This document shows positions 1-7,278 of a DNA stretch of 37,707 nt, in pieces. This stretch comes from JAAAOZ01 sp964496595 (GTDB taxonomy: Bacteria; Chloroflexota; Anaerolineae; B4-G1; SLSP01). Made by a program: the position numbers and the translations under genes. The notes beneath the pieces are model-generated. The model saw nothing but the letters and a program-made list of their open reading frames with translations. It was not told the origin of the DNA and did no database searches. The DNA lies in contig CAZCAI010000023.1 in the NCBI GenBank assembly GCA_964496595.1, positions 1 to 37,707 on the forward strand. Reading direction: 5' to 3'. Each line of letters opens with the position of its first letter. The first letter of the stretch is position 1.

Positions 1-2
1 AC

Positions 3-224
3 GACGAGACGCTGGAGCGATTCTATGGCTACGGCATCTGGATCACGAAGAAAGAGGGGCGACTCCGCTCTTACTATGCCATCGGCGGCGATCCCGGCGT
101 AGCTTTTATCTCGGAGTACTTTGTCGATGAGGATCTGCTCGTCACTATCTTGGGTAACACCGAAAACGCCCTCTGGCGGATCTGCGGCCCCCTGATCGAT
201 GCGGCGCGGGCGTCGCTGACATAG
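3..224 (+). CDS. Serine hydrolase (beta-lactamase-like), C-terminal fragment
   Basis: The window opens inside a reading frame that ends at a TAG at 222-224, leaving 73 residues of the C-terminus. The visible stretch YGYGIWI, then GRLRSYYAIGGDPGVAFIS, then a strand pair with LLVTILGN, matches the end of the class C beta-lactamase / penicillin-binding-protein-like serine hydrolase fold, where a YGxGW strand is followed by a glycine-rich KTG-equivalent strand and a 'VVVLSN' strand. In most members the glycine-rich segment is HxGGxPG; here it reads AIGGDPG, so the usual His is absent. The catalytic Ser-x-x-Lys would lie upstream, outside the window, so activity cannot be judged. Family assignment rests on the tail only. 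Confidence 0.6.
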   Translation, partial: DETLERFYGYGIWITKKEGRLRSYYAIGGDPGVAFISEYFVDEDLLVTILGNTENALWRICGPLIDAARASLT

Positions 225-268
225 GCTGGCGCATCGCTCCCCCTAGGCAGGAGGGCAATTTCATTAAA

Positions 269-328
269 TCTCCAAAAATCTCCAAAAATCTCCAAAAATC
301 TCCAAAAATCTCCAAAAATCTCCAAAAG
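269..328. repeat. Tandem 10-bp repeat, six copies, phased A-tracts
   Basis: Six head-to-tail copies of TCTCCAAAAA; the last ends in G instead of A. Each unit carries a run of five A, so A-tracts recur every 10 bp, close to one helical turn. DNA of this kind is known to be intrinsically curved. The array ends 5 bp before a TATACT -10-like hexamer and lies about 50 bp upstream of the small gene at 379, so it may act as an upstream promoter element. It fills the gap between the hydrolase tail and the next gene and has no coding potential of its own. Confidence 0.9.
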
Positions 329-332
329 ATAG

Positions 333-338
333 TATACT
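333..338 (+). promoter_or_regulatory. Candidate -10 hexamer for the small gene at 379
   Basis: TATACT matches the TATAAT consensus at five of six positions. No good -35 lies 16-18 bp upstream, where the curved A-tract array sits instead. A start point near 345 would give a leader of about 35 nt containing the AGGAGG at 368-373. Confidence 0.45.
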
Positions 339-378
339 TATAGACATAGGCTGAGCTTTACATTCCCAGGAGGCAGTG

Positions 379-651
379 ATGAAGGAAGGGTATCAGGACA
401 TTGTTCAGTTGGCCGGATTAGTTTTTGTAAAGCGTGATTTTTTGGATGAGGCGCTTGAAAAAGGCGTCGAGGCCGTTCTTGAAGCGTATGGCGCGTATGG
501 CGACCTGACCGCCGAGCAGCAAGCGACCTTCGAGGACGTGATCCACAACGAGCGGATGCAGACACTGATCCGCGAATGGTGGCAGGCCTACGACGAAGAG
601 CGCGCCAGCGGGAATATATCCAAAGCTGGAGAGTATTGGGACCCCTCATAG
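379..651 (+). CDS. Small hypothetical protein, 90 aa
   Basis: I do not recognise this family. It is a 90-residue acidic, mostly helical protein beginning MKEGYQDIVQLAGLVFVKRD, with no signal peptide or membrane segment and no cysteine pattern. A start at ATG 379 fits the AGGAGG at 368-373 with five bases between; a GTG directly before it (376) is the alternative. Helices can be read at about residues 19-38 (DFLDEALEKGVEAVLEAYG) and 44-72. It stands alone between the phased A-tract array and a multi-hairpin repeat, so it is probably a single-gene transcript. The good ribosome binding site and -10 box argue that it is real. Confidence 0.6.
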   Translation: MKEGYQDIVQLAGLVFVKRDFLDEALEKGVEAVLEAYGAYGDLTAEQQATFEDVIHNERMQTLIREWWQAYDEERASGNISKAGEYWDPS

Positions 652-665
652 ATACAGTCTGGAAA

Positions 666-836
666 ATGAGCCGCCCTGCTAAAGAGAAGTAGTATCAGTT
701 TAGTTCTGTGAGTGCCCGGCGGTTAAAACCACGGCCACTATTACGAAGTCGCCCTTCGGCGACTGAGTTCTAACCGGCGAAGGCCGGTTTCGTAAATGTA
801 GCCGCGAATTTATTCGCCAGGCTCATCAAACTAAAC
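666..836. repeat. Multi-hairpin intergenic repeat, MITE-like
   Basis: The non-coding stretch 652-885 contains nested inverted repeats. Outer arms are ATGAGCC (666-672) with GGCTCAT (820-826), and GTTTAGTT (698-705) with AACTAAAC (829-836). Inside are compact stem-loops: GTCGCC-CTTC-GGCGAC near 750-765, AACCGGCGAAGGCCGGTT near 771-789, and one around AGCCGCGAATTTATTCGC near 800-817. There is no coding potential. Stacked hairpins bounded by inverted ends are typical of small non-autonomous elements or REP-like sequences; which applies here is inference. The part after 836 carries a TACAAT -10-like hexamer (849-854) before the histidine kinase. Confidence 0.55.
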
Positions 837-885
837 CGTTACGAGTAGTACAATGGCCCATAAGATTTAAGGAGGTCTTTGTTTT

Positions 886-2613
886 ATGGAAAAAGATAAG
901 TTATCTGTGCGTTCTAAAGCCGCGCGCTGGATATTCGGCGGCACTGCCATCCTCATAGCTTTGATCCTGGCAACTCAAATTGCTATAATCGTCCCGCATC
1001 TCATTCACCAGACCAATGAATCATTGGCTTATAGCTATCTCGCCGCGATGGCATTTTGTCTTATCACAACGCTTGTGGCTTATAAGTACATTCCTCAATC
1101 CTTAGATAAGGCCGCCTATCTCTATATCGGAGGGTTGACGTTGGCTTTGCTGCCGATGATCTTCCAAGACCGTTTGCGCAACCCGGGGGCAGATCGTTTC
1201 TCCAATGGCATATTTGGTCTCGATATCGGCGTTTTTATCTTGGGTATTTTGCTTGGATGGAAGCCGGCTGCCGTCTTCGCGGGCATCACCAGCGCTATCA
1301 CGTTGGCGATCTCTGTACAATTCTATGGCGATCCGATGCTATCGGTGCCTATTATCTTCTTTGCGATTCTGATGATCCTGCCTTCTTGGCTCGTCGACCG
1401 CCTGGAGCAAAACTTCAAACAGAGCGAGGAGAAATTCAGCACCGTCGTGCGCGAATCCCTAGATGTGATCTTAGTCCTCGATCCCGACGATTATCGCATC
1501 CTCACGGTTAATCCGACCATCACGCCCGTGTTGGGCTATACGGAAAACGCAGTGATCGGCCAATCGGTGACGGCCTTTCTCCCGCCGGCATCCAAAGTTG
1601 CCCTTGATGATCTCACCGCCCAATCCGCCCCGGAGGAGGATCTCATCACATCCTTGGATGTCATTAAGCGCGATGGTTCCACCTGTCCCGCCGATATCAC
1701 CGCTACGATGATCCCCTGGGAGGAGGATAAGCGGGCCATCCTGGTCACGCTGCGCGACATCACCGAGCGTCGCCGTCAAGAAGAGGAATTGCGCCAGTAT
1801 CGCGAGCATTTGGAGGAGTTGGTCGCGGCTCGCACTGCCGAATTGGCCGCCACGAATCAGAGGCTGGAGGCCTACACCCAGGAACTCGAAGCCAGCAACG
1901 CCGAGTTGGACGCTTTCGCGCACACCGTCGCGCACGATCTCAAAGGGCCGATTGGCATCATCAACGGCTTCAGCGCCTTGTTGGTCGAACGCACGCCTCG
2001 CTGGCCGCACGAGAAGATCCAAAAGACAGCTCAACGGATTAAGCGCACCGGTGATCGGATGACGAGCATCATCGATGAGTTGCTGTTGCTGGCCAGCGTG
2101 CGCAAGCAAAAGGACCTTGAGATTGGCCCGCTCTCGATGGACAGGATCATGGCCGAGGTGCGCGATCGCTTAGACGAGATGATTGCTGAGTATCACGCCG
2201 AAATCGTCACGCCAAAGACCTGGCCCACCGCGGCCGGCTATGGCCCCTGGATCGAAGAGGTGTGGGCTAATTATCTCAGCAACGCGCTCAAGTACGGCGG
2301 TGAACCGCCGCACGTGGAGCTGGGCGCCGAAATCTGGGAGGATAGCGAGCATCCAATGGTGCGATTTTGGATTCGGGACAATGGCCCTGGCTTGACACGG
2401 GAGGAACAGGCGCAGTTATTTACCCAGTTCACGCGACTTCATCTGAATCAAGCCAGAGGGCACGGCCTGGGACTATCGATTGTGCAGCGCATCGTGGAAA
2501 GACTTAACGGCGATGTGGGCGTCGAGAGCGAGCCGGGGCAGGGCAGCACCTTCTACTTCACGCTCCCGCTGATAGAAAAATGGGACGGTCATCATATCCC
2601 GCAAACCGGATGA
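886..2613 (+). CDS. Membrane-bound PAS-domain sensor histidine kinase
   Basis: 575 aa; ATG follows AAGGAGG (about 870-876). The N-terminal ~175 residues hold about six hydrophobic segments that form an integral-membrane sensor module without a clear extracellular domain. A PAS domain follows at about 180-295 (EKFSTVVRESLDVILVLDP onward, ending LRDITERRR), then a coiled coil at 295-340, a HisKA dimerisation helix with the phospho-acceptor His in AHDLKGP (about residue 350), and a HATPase domain with N-box NYLSNALKYGG (~462), G1 box DNGPGL and G2 box GHGLGLSIV. All catalytic motifs look intact. No response regulator is adjacent, so it is an orphan kinase here. The signal it senses is unknown. 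Confidence 0.9.
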   Translation: MEKDKLSVRSKAARWIFGGTAILIALILATQIAIIVPHLIHQTNESLAYSYLAAMAFCLITTLVAYKYIPQSLDKAAYLYIGGLTLALLPMIFQDRLRNPGADRFSNGIFGLDIGVFILGILLGWKPAAVFAGITSAITLAISVQFYGDPMLSVPIIFFAILMILPSWLVDRLEQNFKQSEEKFSTVVRESLDVILVLDPDDYRILTVNPTITPVLGYTENAVIGQSVTAFLPPASKVALDDLTAQSAPEEDLITSLDVIKRDGSTCPADITATMIPWEEDKRAILVTLRDITERRRQEEELRQYREHLEELVAARTAELAATNQRLEAYTQELEASNAELDAFAHTVAHDLKGPIGIINGFSALLVERTPRWPHEKIQKTAQRIKRTGDRMTSIIDELLLLASVRKQKDLEIGPLSMDRIMAEVRDRLDEMIAEYHAEIVTPKTWPTAAGYGPWIEEVWANYLSNALKYGGEPPHVELGAEIWEDSEHPMVRFWIRDNGPGLTREEQAQLFTQFTRLHLNQARGHGLGLSIVQRIVERLNGDVGVESEPGQGSTFYFTLPLIEKWDGHHIPQTG

Positions 2614-2637
2614 CCTCCAAATCACAGAAGCGCATTA

Positions 2638-3111
2638 ATGATTTTGGGACATCTGGCCGTCTCGGCTTTGGAACATCGCTATTTGGATGCCGATCTTGTC
2701 CCGGTGATGGTCGCCGGCCTCGCGCCCGATCTGGTGGACAAGACCGCGTGCCAGATATTACACCTTGCGCCCAGCGGTCGAATGTGGGGCCACACGTTGG
2801 TCGGCCTGGCACTCTCTACGCTGCTGATCGACCTGCTATGGGGCAAGCGCGCCGCGCGGAGCTGGGCGCTTGGCTATATGGGGCACCTCCTCGGCGATCT
2901 GAATGGCTTCGTCCCTTGGTTTTACCCCTTCGTCAGCTATGATTTCAAATCCTCGCCGAGCCTATGGCATATATTGCACAATCTTCTTCGCGATCCTGTG
3001 CGCCTCGGCCTGGAGAGCGCACTCGTCGTGTGGGCTATCCTGGCCTTATGGACGAAGCATTCCTACGATGATCCAGACCAAAGTCGTTGCGGAAAGAACG
3101 AAGTCCAGTAA
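2638..3111 (+). CDS. YdjM/DUF457-like membrane protein, putative metal-dependent hydrolase
   Basis: 157 aa, starting 24 bases after the kinase stop and so probably co-transcribed and translationally coupled; no strong ribosome binding site is visible. Histidine and aspartate motifs fit the YdjM-like family of small inner-membrane proteins annotated as metal-dependent hydrolases: GHLAVSALEHRYL at the start, APDLVDK at about 28-34, GRMWGHTL around 48-55 and GYMGHLLGDLNG around 80-92. Two or three hydrophobic segments lie between them. The substrate is unknown for the family. The gene ends about 90 bases before the RAMP operon and there is no evidence that it belongs to that system. Confidence 0.6.
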   Translation: MILGHLAVSALEHRYLDADLVPVMVAGLAPDLVDKTACQILHLAPSGRMWGHTLVGLALSTLLIDLLWGKRAARSWALGYMGHLLGDLNGFVPWFYPFVSYDFKSSPSLWHILHNLLRDPVRLGLESALVVWAILALWTKHSYDDPDQSRCGKNEVQ

Positions 3112-3114
3112 AAT
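3087..3114 (+). promoter_or_regulatory. Weak candidate promoter for the RAMP operon
   Basis: TTGCGG (3087-3092) and TAAAAT (3109-3114) are separated by 16 bp at the end of the upstream gene. The -10 is good (five of six), the -35 poor. A second -10-like hexamer, TATGAT, lies at 3121-3126 without a -35. Either would give a leader of 70-90 nt before the ATG at 3204. Read-through from the kinase cannot be excluded. Confidence 0.3.
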
Positions 3115-3203
3115 AGGACTTATGATACCGGGCCTGACAGCCCTCAAAGCCTGTTGGGCCTTCTCGACTTATTCGATAACCGGAGTTTTTAAGGAGGATT
3201 CTT

Positions 3204-6200
3204 ATGTTATTCCAAGGAAAAATTGTCGCCGAATCGCCCGTCTACCGAGGCAATGCGCGCAAGACCTTGTTCACCCGCGATAACGACGGCAAGGAGCGCC
3301 GCGTCTCGCTGGCCGGCGAAATTGGCGGCACGGCCAAATCGCTGATGGACGCCTTTATTGGCGGCACTGGCGACGGGCGAAACATCGGCCTGCTCAACGA
3401 GCTGTGGCAGCGCCTCTATGGCGAGGGGATGCCCTACAATCTGATCAAGGGCGTTACCTGTGAACTGCAAGATGCCTCCTATCCGGCGGATCATTTCTTT
3501 GACCTGCGGATGGGCCTCAAATTAGATGAGGATCGCTGGGCCTCGATTGCCAACGCTAACTACAAGATGGAAACGGTCTTCCGACACGCGGTTTTCGACT
3601 TCAAGATGACGGTCGATGATCAGGCGCTCCAGGAGAACGACAACGCCGCGCGATTGTACTACATGATGGAAGAACTGCGCGCGGGGCGATTTTGGTTCGG
3701 GGCGGGCAAGAGCAAGGGGCTGGGCCACCTCCGATTGGAGATGGACTTGGACGCGCTGGAACCTGACAAACCGCCGCGCATCGATCCGGCCGCCAATCAT
3801 TTGCAGATGAACTTGACCTTCAGCGCCACGAATCCCGTGCTGGTAGGCTGGAACTGGGGCAAGGTCGATCCTGAGACCCCCTCCTTTGCCGCTGTCGAGG
3901 GGCGAATTCTGATTGCCGCGATGCGCGATTTGCCCACCGAGGTGCAGGAGCGCCTTCAGGCCGTGCTCGGCGGCCCTCTCCTCACGCCGGATGATTGGAA
4001 GCGCAAGCTGGCCGACTATCTGCCGCGCACCATCGCCATCTGGCTTCAAGAAGAGAGTGCTGAGGAGCGCGAGGTGTGGACGCTCTCTGAATCCGCTTTG
4101 AAGAAGCTACGTAAGGGCCGCTACCCCATCGCCAAGCAGGTGATCGAGGCGGCCCAACCTTTGTGCGGGCAACCCTTCCCCAGCAAGGAGGCCGCCGAGG
4201 CCGCCTTCGAGGAAGCGCTGGGCGACAAGGCCAACATGGCCGGTCGTCTGGTCAACGAGATGGAATCCGAGCGGATGACGCAACACGAGATTTCGGAAGA
4301 TGTCTGGGCCGAGTTGGCCGGCGGTCTTGGCTTTGATGAGGCGCTCAAAGAGGATTTGACCGAGCTGTTAGGCGACGAGGCCGCGCTCACCAGGCGGTTG
4401 ACCCGCGCGTGCGAAGCCATCTTGCCGCGCCTCTACCAGCAGATCGACCAGCAGATTGATCTCTTGCAGAGCGACACCTGGGTTGATGAGGAGATCAAAA
4501 ATCGCGAGGCCCACCTCCAGATCAAAGTGATGTTATTGAAGGGGGAGATCGACGAGCGGCAATGGAAAAGCTCGTCGCCGCCGGAGGGCGTCAGCACGCG
4601 CGCCTGGCAGACCTTCCGCGATGAGCATCGCCGCGTGCGCTATCGCTATATGACCCATCCTCGCAATCTGAACAAGAGCATCGTCAACGACCGCAACTTC
4701 ATCGCCTTCCTGCAAAGTTATCGAACTAAGGCGCGCCAAGAACTCGCGCAGCCGTACAACGTCGATTTCCGTGGCGGCGGCCCCTTTAACCGCCAGATCG
4801 ACCGCAAGTATGGCAAGCCCTACGACACCGTCTTTATGCGCATGCTGAGCTGGGCGCCCTCGCACACGCAGGATGGCGGCTGGGAGATCTACATTCCGGG
4901 CAGCACGATCAAGGGCGCGTTCCGGCGCCGGGCCTCGCAGGTGCTCAAGACCTATTTGGGCGAGGGCGGCGGCACCGAGGCGATGATCACGCGCCTCTTC
5001 GGCGCGCAGGGGCAGATCGGATTGGTCTACTTTTCTGACGCTTACCTGACCGATCCGCACGACCCGAACGCCGCCTGGTGCTCGATGGACGGCGTGCGCA
5101 TGAATTCCGCCACCGGCCAGCCCATCGAAAACGCCAAATCCGACTATCTCTTCGCCTACGGGAGCGATCTGGTCTTCCAAGTGCGGTTGGATCTCCAGGA
5201 CATCACCGATCGGGACCTGCCCGCCGTGGCGTTGCTCTTCCATCTGCTGGACGATTTCCGGCGCGGCGACATCGTCGTCGGCGGGGAAAAGACCAGCGGC
5301 TTCGGCTGGGTGGAGGCCGAGATGCGCAAACTGACGTGGCTCACGGGCAATCGCGCCGGCGTCACGGACGTCCTCTTCGCCGAACGCGAGTTGCGCCGCG
5401 AGGGCCTCTGGTGGCGCCTGGATTTGGGAGGCGAGGGTGTGGCGGAGACCCTACCGTCGCTGCCCAGTCTGCCGTTGCGACAATCGGTGCAGCAGCCGCC
5501 CGTCGCGCGAGAGGGCTTCATCTCCCACCGGGCCTTCGGCGGCAACTGCGGTATGCTTGTGGTCGAGGCCGAGGTATTGACGCCGCTCCACATCCGCGAG
5601 AGCGGAGAGCCTTCGTGGAAGGTGACGCTCAGCCAAGGGCAGGTCAACGGCTGGGACGCTTTCTCGATGTCGCCGCCGGAAGCCGTGATGCGCCCGGAGG
5701 ATCGAACCTACGCGCTGCCCAGCAAGAGCGTCAAGGGCATGATCCGCCACATCTACGCCATCGCCAGCGACGCGCAGCAGCCCAGCGTCGATATCAGTCG
5801 CCTCAATCCGGCCGACGCGCTCTTCGGCTGGGTGGGCAAGGGGACGGATCAATCGCTGATGGGCCGGCTGGCATTCAGCTTCGCGATGTTCGAGGAAGCG
5901 GAGCTGGCGTGGTTCAAAGCGCCCTATCCCTATACCGGTTGGCGCTTCAACGCAGTGAAGGGCGAATGGATCTTCCAAGAGGATGAGGCCGTCTCCAAGT
6001 ATAAGATCGCCGATACGTGGCGCGTCTTCCGGCACAAACCGCTGCCGTCGTTCGTCAAGCGCCTCGACGACTTCACGCCGGATGATGTCCAGGCCAGTTA
6101 TTTCCGCGCGCTGATGCCCGGCGCCAAGGCCAAATTCACCATTCGATTCTGGAACTTGGAAGATGAGGAGTTGCAACGGCTGATGTGGAGTGTCCATCTG

Positions 6201-6425
6201 CAACCTGGTCTGGCGCACAAGATCGGCCATCGCCGCTATCTCGGCTTTGGCAGCCTGAAGCTCCGCGTGTTGCCGGAAAGCTACTTCATCGATTGGTCCC
6301 AGCGATACGCCAACGTGCCCGATGAGGCGTGGCAGCGTCCCATCGAGGTCGAAAAATGGATCAATCCCGAAGTCATCGCCCATTACGTTGGCCTGATGAA
6401 AGCGCTCGATGTTGGCGCCCTTTGA
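3204..6425 (+). CDS. Multi-RAMP (Cas7-like) fusion protein, CRISPR type III-like
   Basis: 1073 aa; ATG follows AAGGAGG with about seven bases between. Three RAMP modules can be read, each with the strand-helix and glycine-rich loop typical of Csm3/Cmr/Cas7 proteins. Module 1 (about 1-180) ends FGAGKSKGLGHLRLEM. Module 2 (about 516-706) has YIPGSTIKGAFRRRASQV at 563-580, LFGAQGQIGLVYFSDAYL at 598-615 and VGGEKTSGFGWVEAEM at 692-707. Module 3 (about 780-1022) has LPSKSVKGMIRHIYAIAS at 838-855, ALFGWVG at 872-878 and GHRRYLGFGSLKL at 1008-1020. Residues 200-215 start another beta strand, followed by a long helix-rich stretch (about 240-510). Such proteins bind guide RNA in type III effector complexes. 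The stop overlaps the next gene by 17 bases. It may be a relative of the TIGR03986-type RAMPs or an independent fusion; a profile search would decide. Confidence 0.8.
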   Translation: MLFQGKIVAESPVYRGNARKTLFTRDNDGKERRVSLAGEIGGTAKSLMDAFIGGTGDGRNIGLLNELWQRLYGEGMPYNLIKGVTCELQDASYPADHFFDLRMGLKLDEDRWASIANANYKMETVFRHAVFDFKMTVDDQALQENDNAARLYYMMEELRAGRFWFGAGKSKGLGHLRLEMDLDALEPDKPPRIDPAANHLQMNLTFSATNPVLVGWNWGKVDPETPSFAAVEGRILIAAMRDLPTEVQERLQAVLGGPLLTPDDWKRKLADYLPRTIAIWLQEESAEEREVWTLSESALKKLRKGRYPIAKQVIEAAQPLCGQPFPSKEAAEAAFEEALGDKANMAGRLVNEMESERMTQHEISEDVWAELAGGLGFDEALKEDLTELLGDEAALTRRLTRACEAILPRLYQQIDQQIDLLQSDTWVDEEIKNREAHLQIKVMLLKGEIDERQWKSSSPPEGVSTRAWQTFRDEHRRVRYRYMTHPRNLNKSIVNDRNFIAFLQSYRTKARQELAQPYNVDFRGGGPFNRQIDRKYGKPYDTVFMRMLSWAPSHTQDGGWEIYIPGSTIKGAFRRRASQVLKTYLGEGGGTEAMITRLFGAQGQIGLVYFSDAYLTDPHDPNAAWCSMDGVRMNSATGQPIENAKSDYLFAYGSDLVFQVRLDLQDITDRDLPAVALLFHLLDDFRRGDIVVGGEKTSGFGWVEAEMRKLTWLTGNRAGVTDVLFAERELRREGLWWRLDLGGEGVAETLPSLPSLPLRQSVQQPPVAREGFISHRAFGGNCGMLVVEAEVLTPLHIRESGEPSWKVTLSQGQVNGWDAFSMSPPEAVMRPEDRTYALPSKSVKGMIRHIYAIASDAQQPSVDISRLNPADALFGWVGKGTDQSLMGRLAFSFAMFEEAELAWFKAPYPYTGWRFNAVKGEWIFQEDEAVSKYKIADTWRVFRHKPLPSFVKRLDDFTPDDVQASYFRALMPGAKAKFTIRFWNLEDEELQRLMWSVHLQPGLAHKIGHRRYLGFGSLKLRVLPESYFIDWSQRYANVPDEAWQRPIEVEKWINPEVIAHYVGLMKALDVGAL

Positions 6426-7278
6426 TTGGATTCGGCTCGCGGAGACCGGCTCTGCGCTGCTGTCCACGCTCGATTATCTGGCGGAACATCCCAATATCAC
6501 AGAGGAGGCGGGGGAGATCGCAGCGCCCTTAACGGCGCTGCGTCCCCCTTGCCAGCGCTGTTGGGCCTACCCCCGGGCCACGCCAATGGGCCATTACTGC
6601 CCCACCTGCGAGGCCCTCAACCGGGGTGCGAAGAAGTACTACCGCACCTCGCTGCACACGACCTTCGTCTGGGGCTATGTGACCCAACTGCCGCGCCAGC
6701 TTCGAGATGGCCGGCGTTTCTCCAATGACCTTGTGCTCGCCGATTACGTCCACGACGATCATCACTTTATCGCCGCGCTGCGTCACCGCAAGCTGAAGAC
6801 CTGGCTCCAGGAGTTGATCCTCTACAACGGCGCCGCACTTAAGGGGCTGCTCCAGATTTTCCCCAGCACCGGCACAAAGACGCCGACGATGGCCCAGCTT
6901 CTGCTTCGCGTGGCGCATCACGACTCGCGCTTCCCGCCGGATCGGCTCCGCGTGCGATTCCTGGCCGCGCCCCACTACATCTTCCACTTGCGCGAGTATG
7001 ATCGCGAGGGCGTGTTGACCTTCGACGCGGCGGATTTCATCAGCACCTTGGAGATGGCATCGGTCTTCCGCACCGTGCTGATGCCGGATGAGCAGGAGAT
7101 GTTGCACAAGTTGTTAGATATGGAAGATAATCCCAAGTCCCAATTCTACTGGGGCCGATTGCTGGGGATGTTGAGCCAGGAGGCCAGGGATATGCTCAAC
7201 GCCTGGCGCATTCGCAGTTGGACAAAGGCCCAAGTGGATTTGCTTTATCGCCTGAGTGATTATGTTACCTATTACTGA
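6409..7278 (+). CDS. Zinc-ribbon protein of unknown family in the RAMP operon
   Basis: 289 aa; the ATG lies inside the end of the RAMP gene (17-base overlap) and the stop overlaps the Cas6-like gene, so all three are made from one message. I do not recognise the family. Residues about 48-66 carry CQRC, twelve residues, then CPTC, a standard four-cysteine zinc ribbon. After it come a basic segment (LNRGAKKYYR) and mixed helices and strands with aromatic and histidine residues (DYVHDDHHF, APHYIFHLREYD). The last ~90 residues look all-helical (MPDEQEMLHKLLDMEDNP through to the end). No HD, GGDD palm or nuclease motif is seen, so it is not an obvious Cas10. A small-subunit (Cas11-like) or RNA-binding role is only a guess from position. 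Confidence 0.75.
   Translation: MLAPFDWIRLAETGSALLSTLDYLAEHPNITEEAGEIAAPLTALRPPCQRCWAYPRATPMGHYCPTCEALNRGAKKYYRTSLHTTFVWGYVTQLPRQLRDGRRFSNDLVLADYVHDDHHFIAALRHRKLKTWLQELILYNGAALKGLLQIFPSTGTKTPTMAQLLLRVAHHDSRFPPDRLRVRFLAAPHYIFHLREYDREGVLTFDAADFISTLEMASVFRTVLMPDEQEMLHKLLDMEDNPKSQFYWGRLLGMLSQEARDMLNAWRIRSWTKAQVDLLYRLSDYVTYY

Noticed and set aside
74..325. Minus-strand frame whose start encodes a repeated MEIFGDFWRF-like peptide
   Set aside because: The peptide repeat is just the translation of the 10-bp A-tract repeat, and the frame runs antisense to the hydrolase tail.
886..3111. Histidine kinase and YdjM-like gene as part of the RAMP system
   Set aside because: There is a gap of over 90 bases with its own strong ribosome binding site and candidate promoter, and no functional link is visible. 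Kept as separate genes.
5451..6467. 338-codon minus-strand frame opposite the RAMP fusion gene
   Set aside because: Shadow of a high-GC gene: no recognisable domain, and the plus strand carries unmistakable RAMP motifs.
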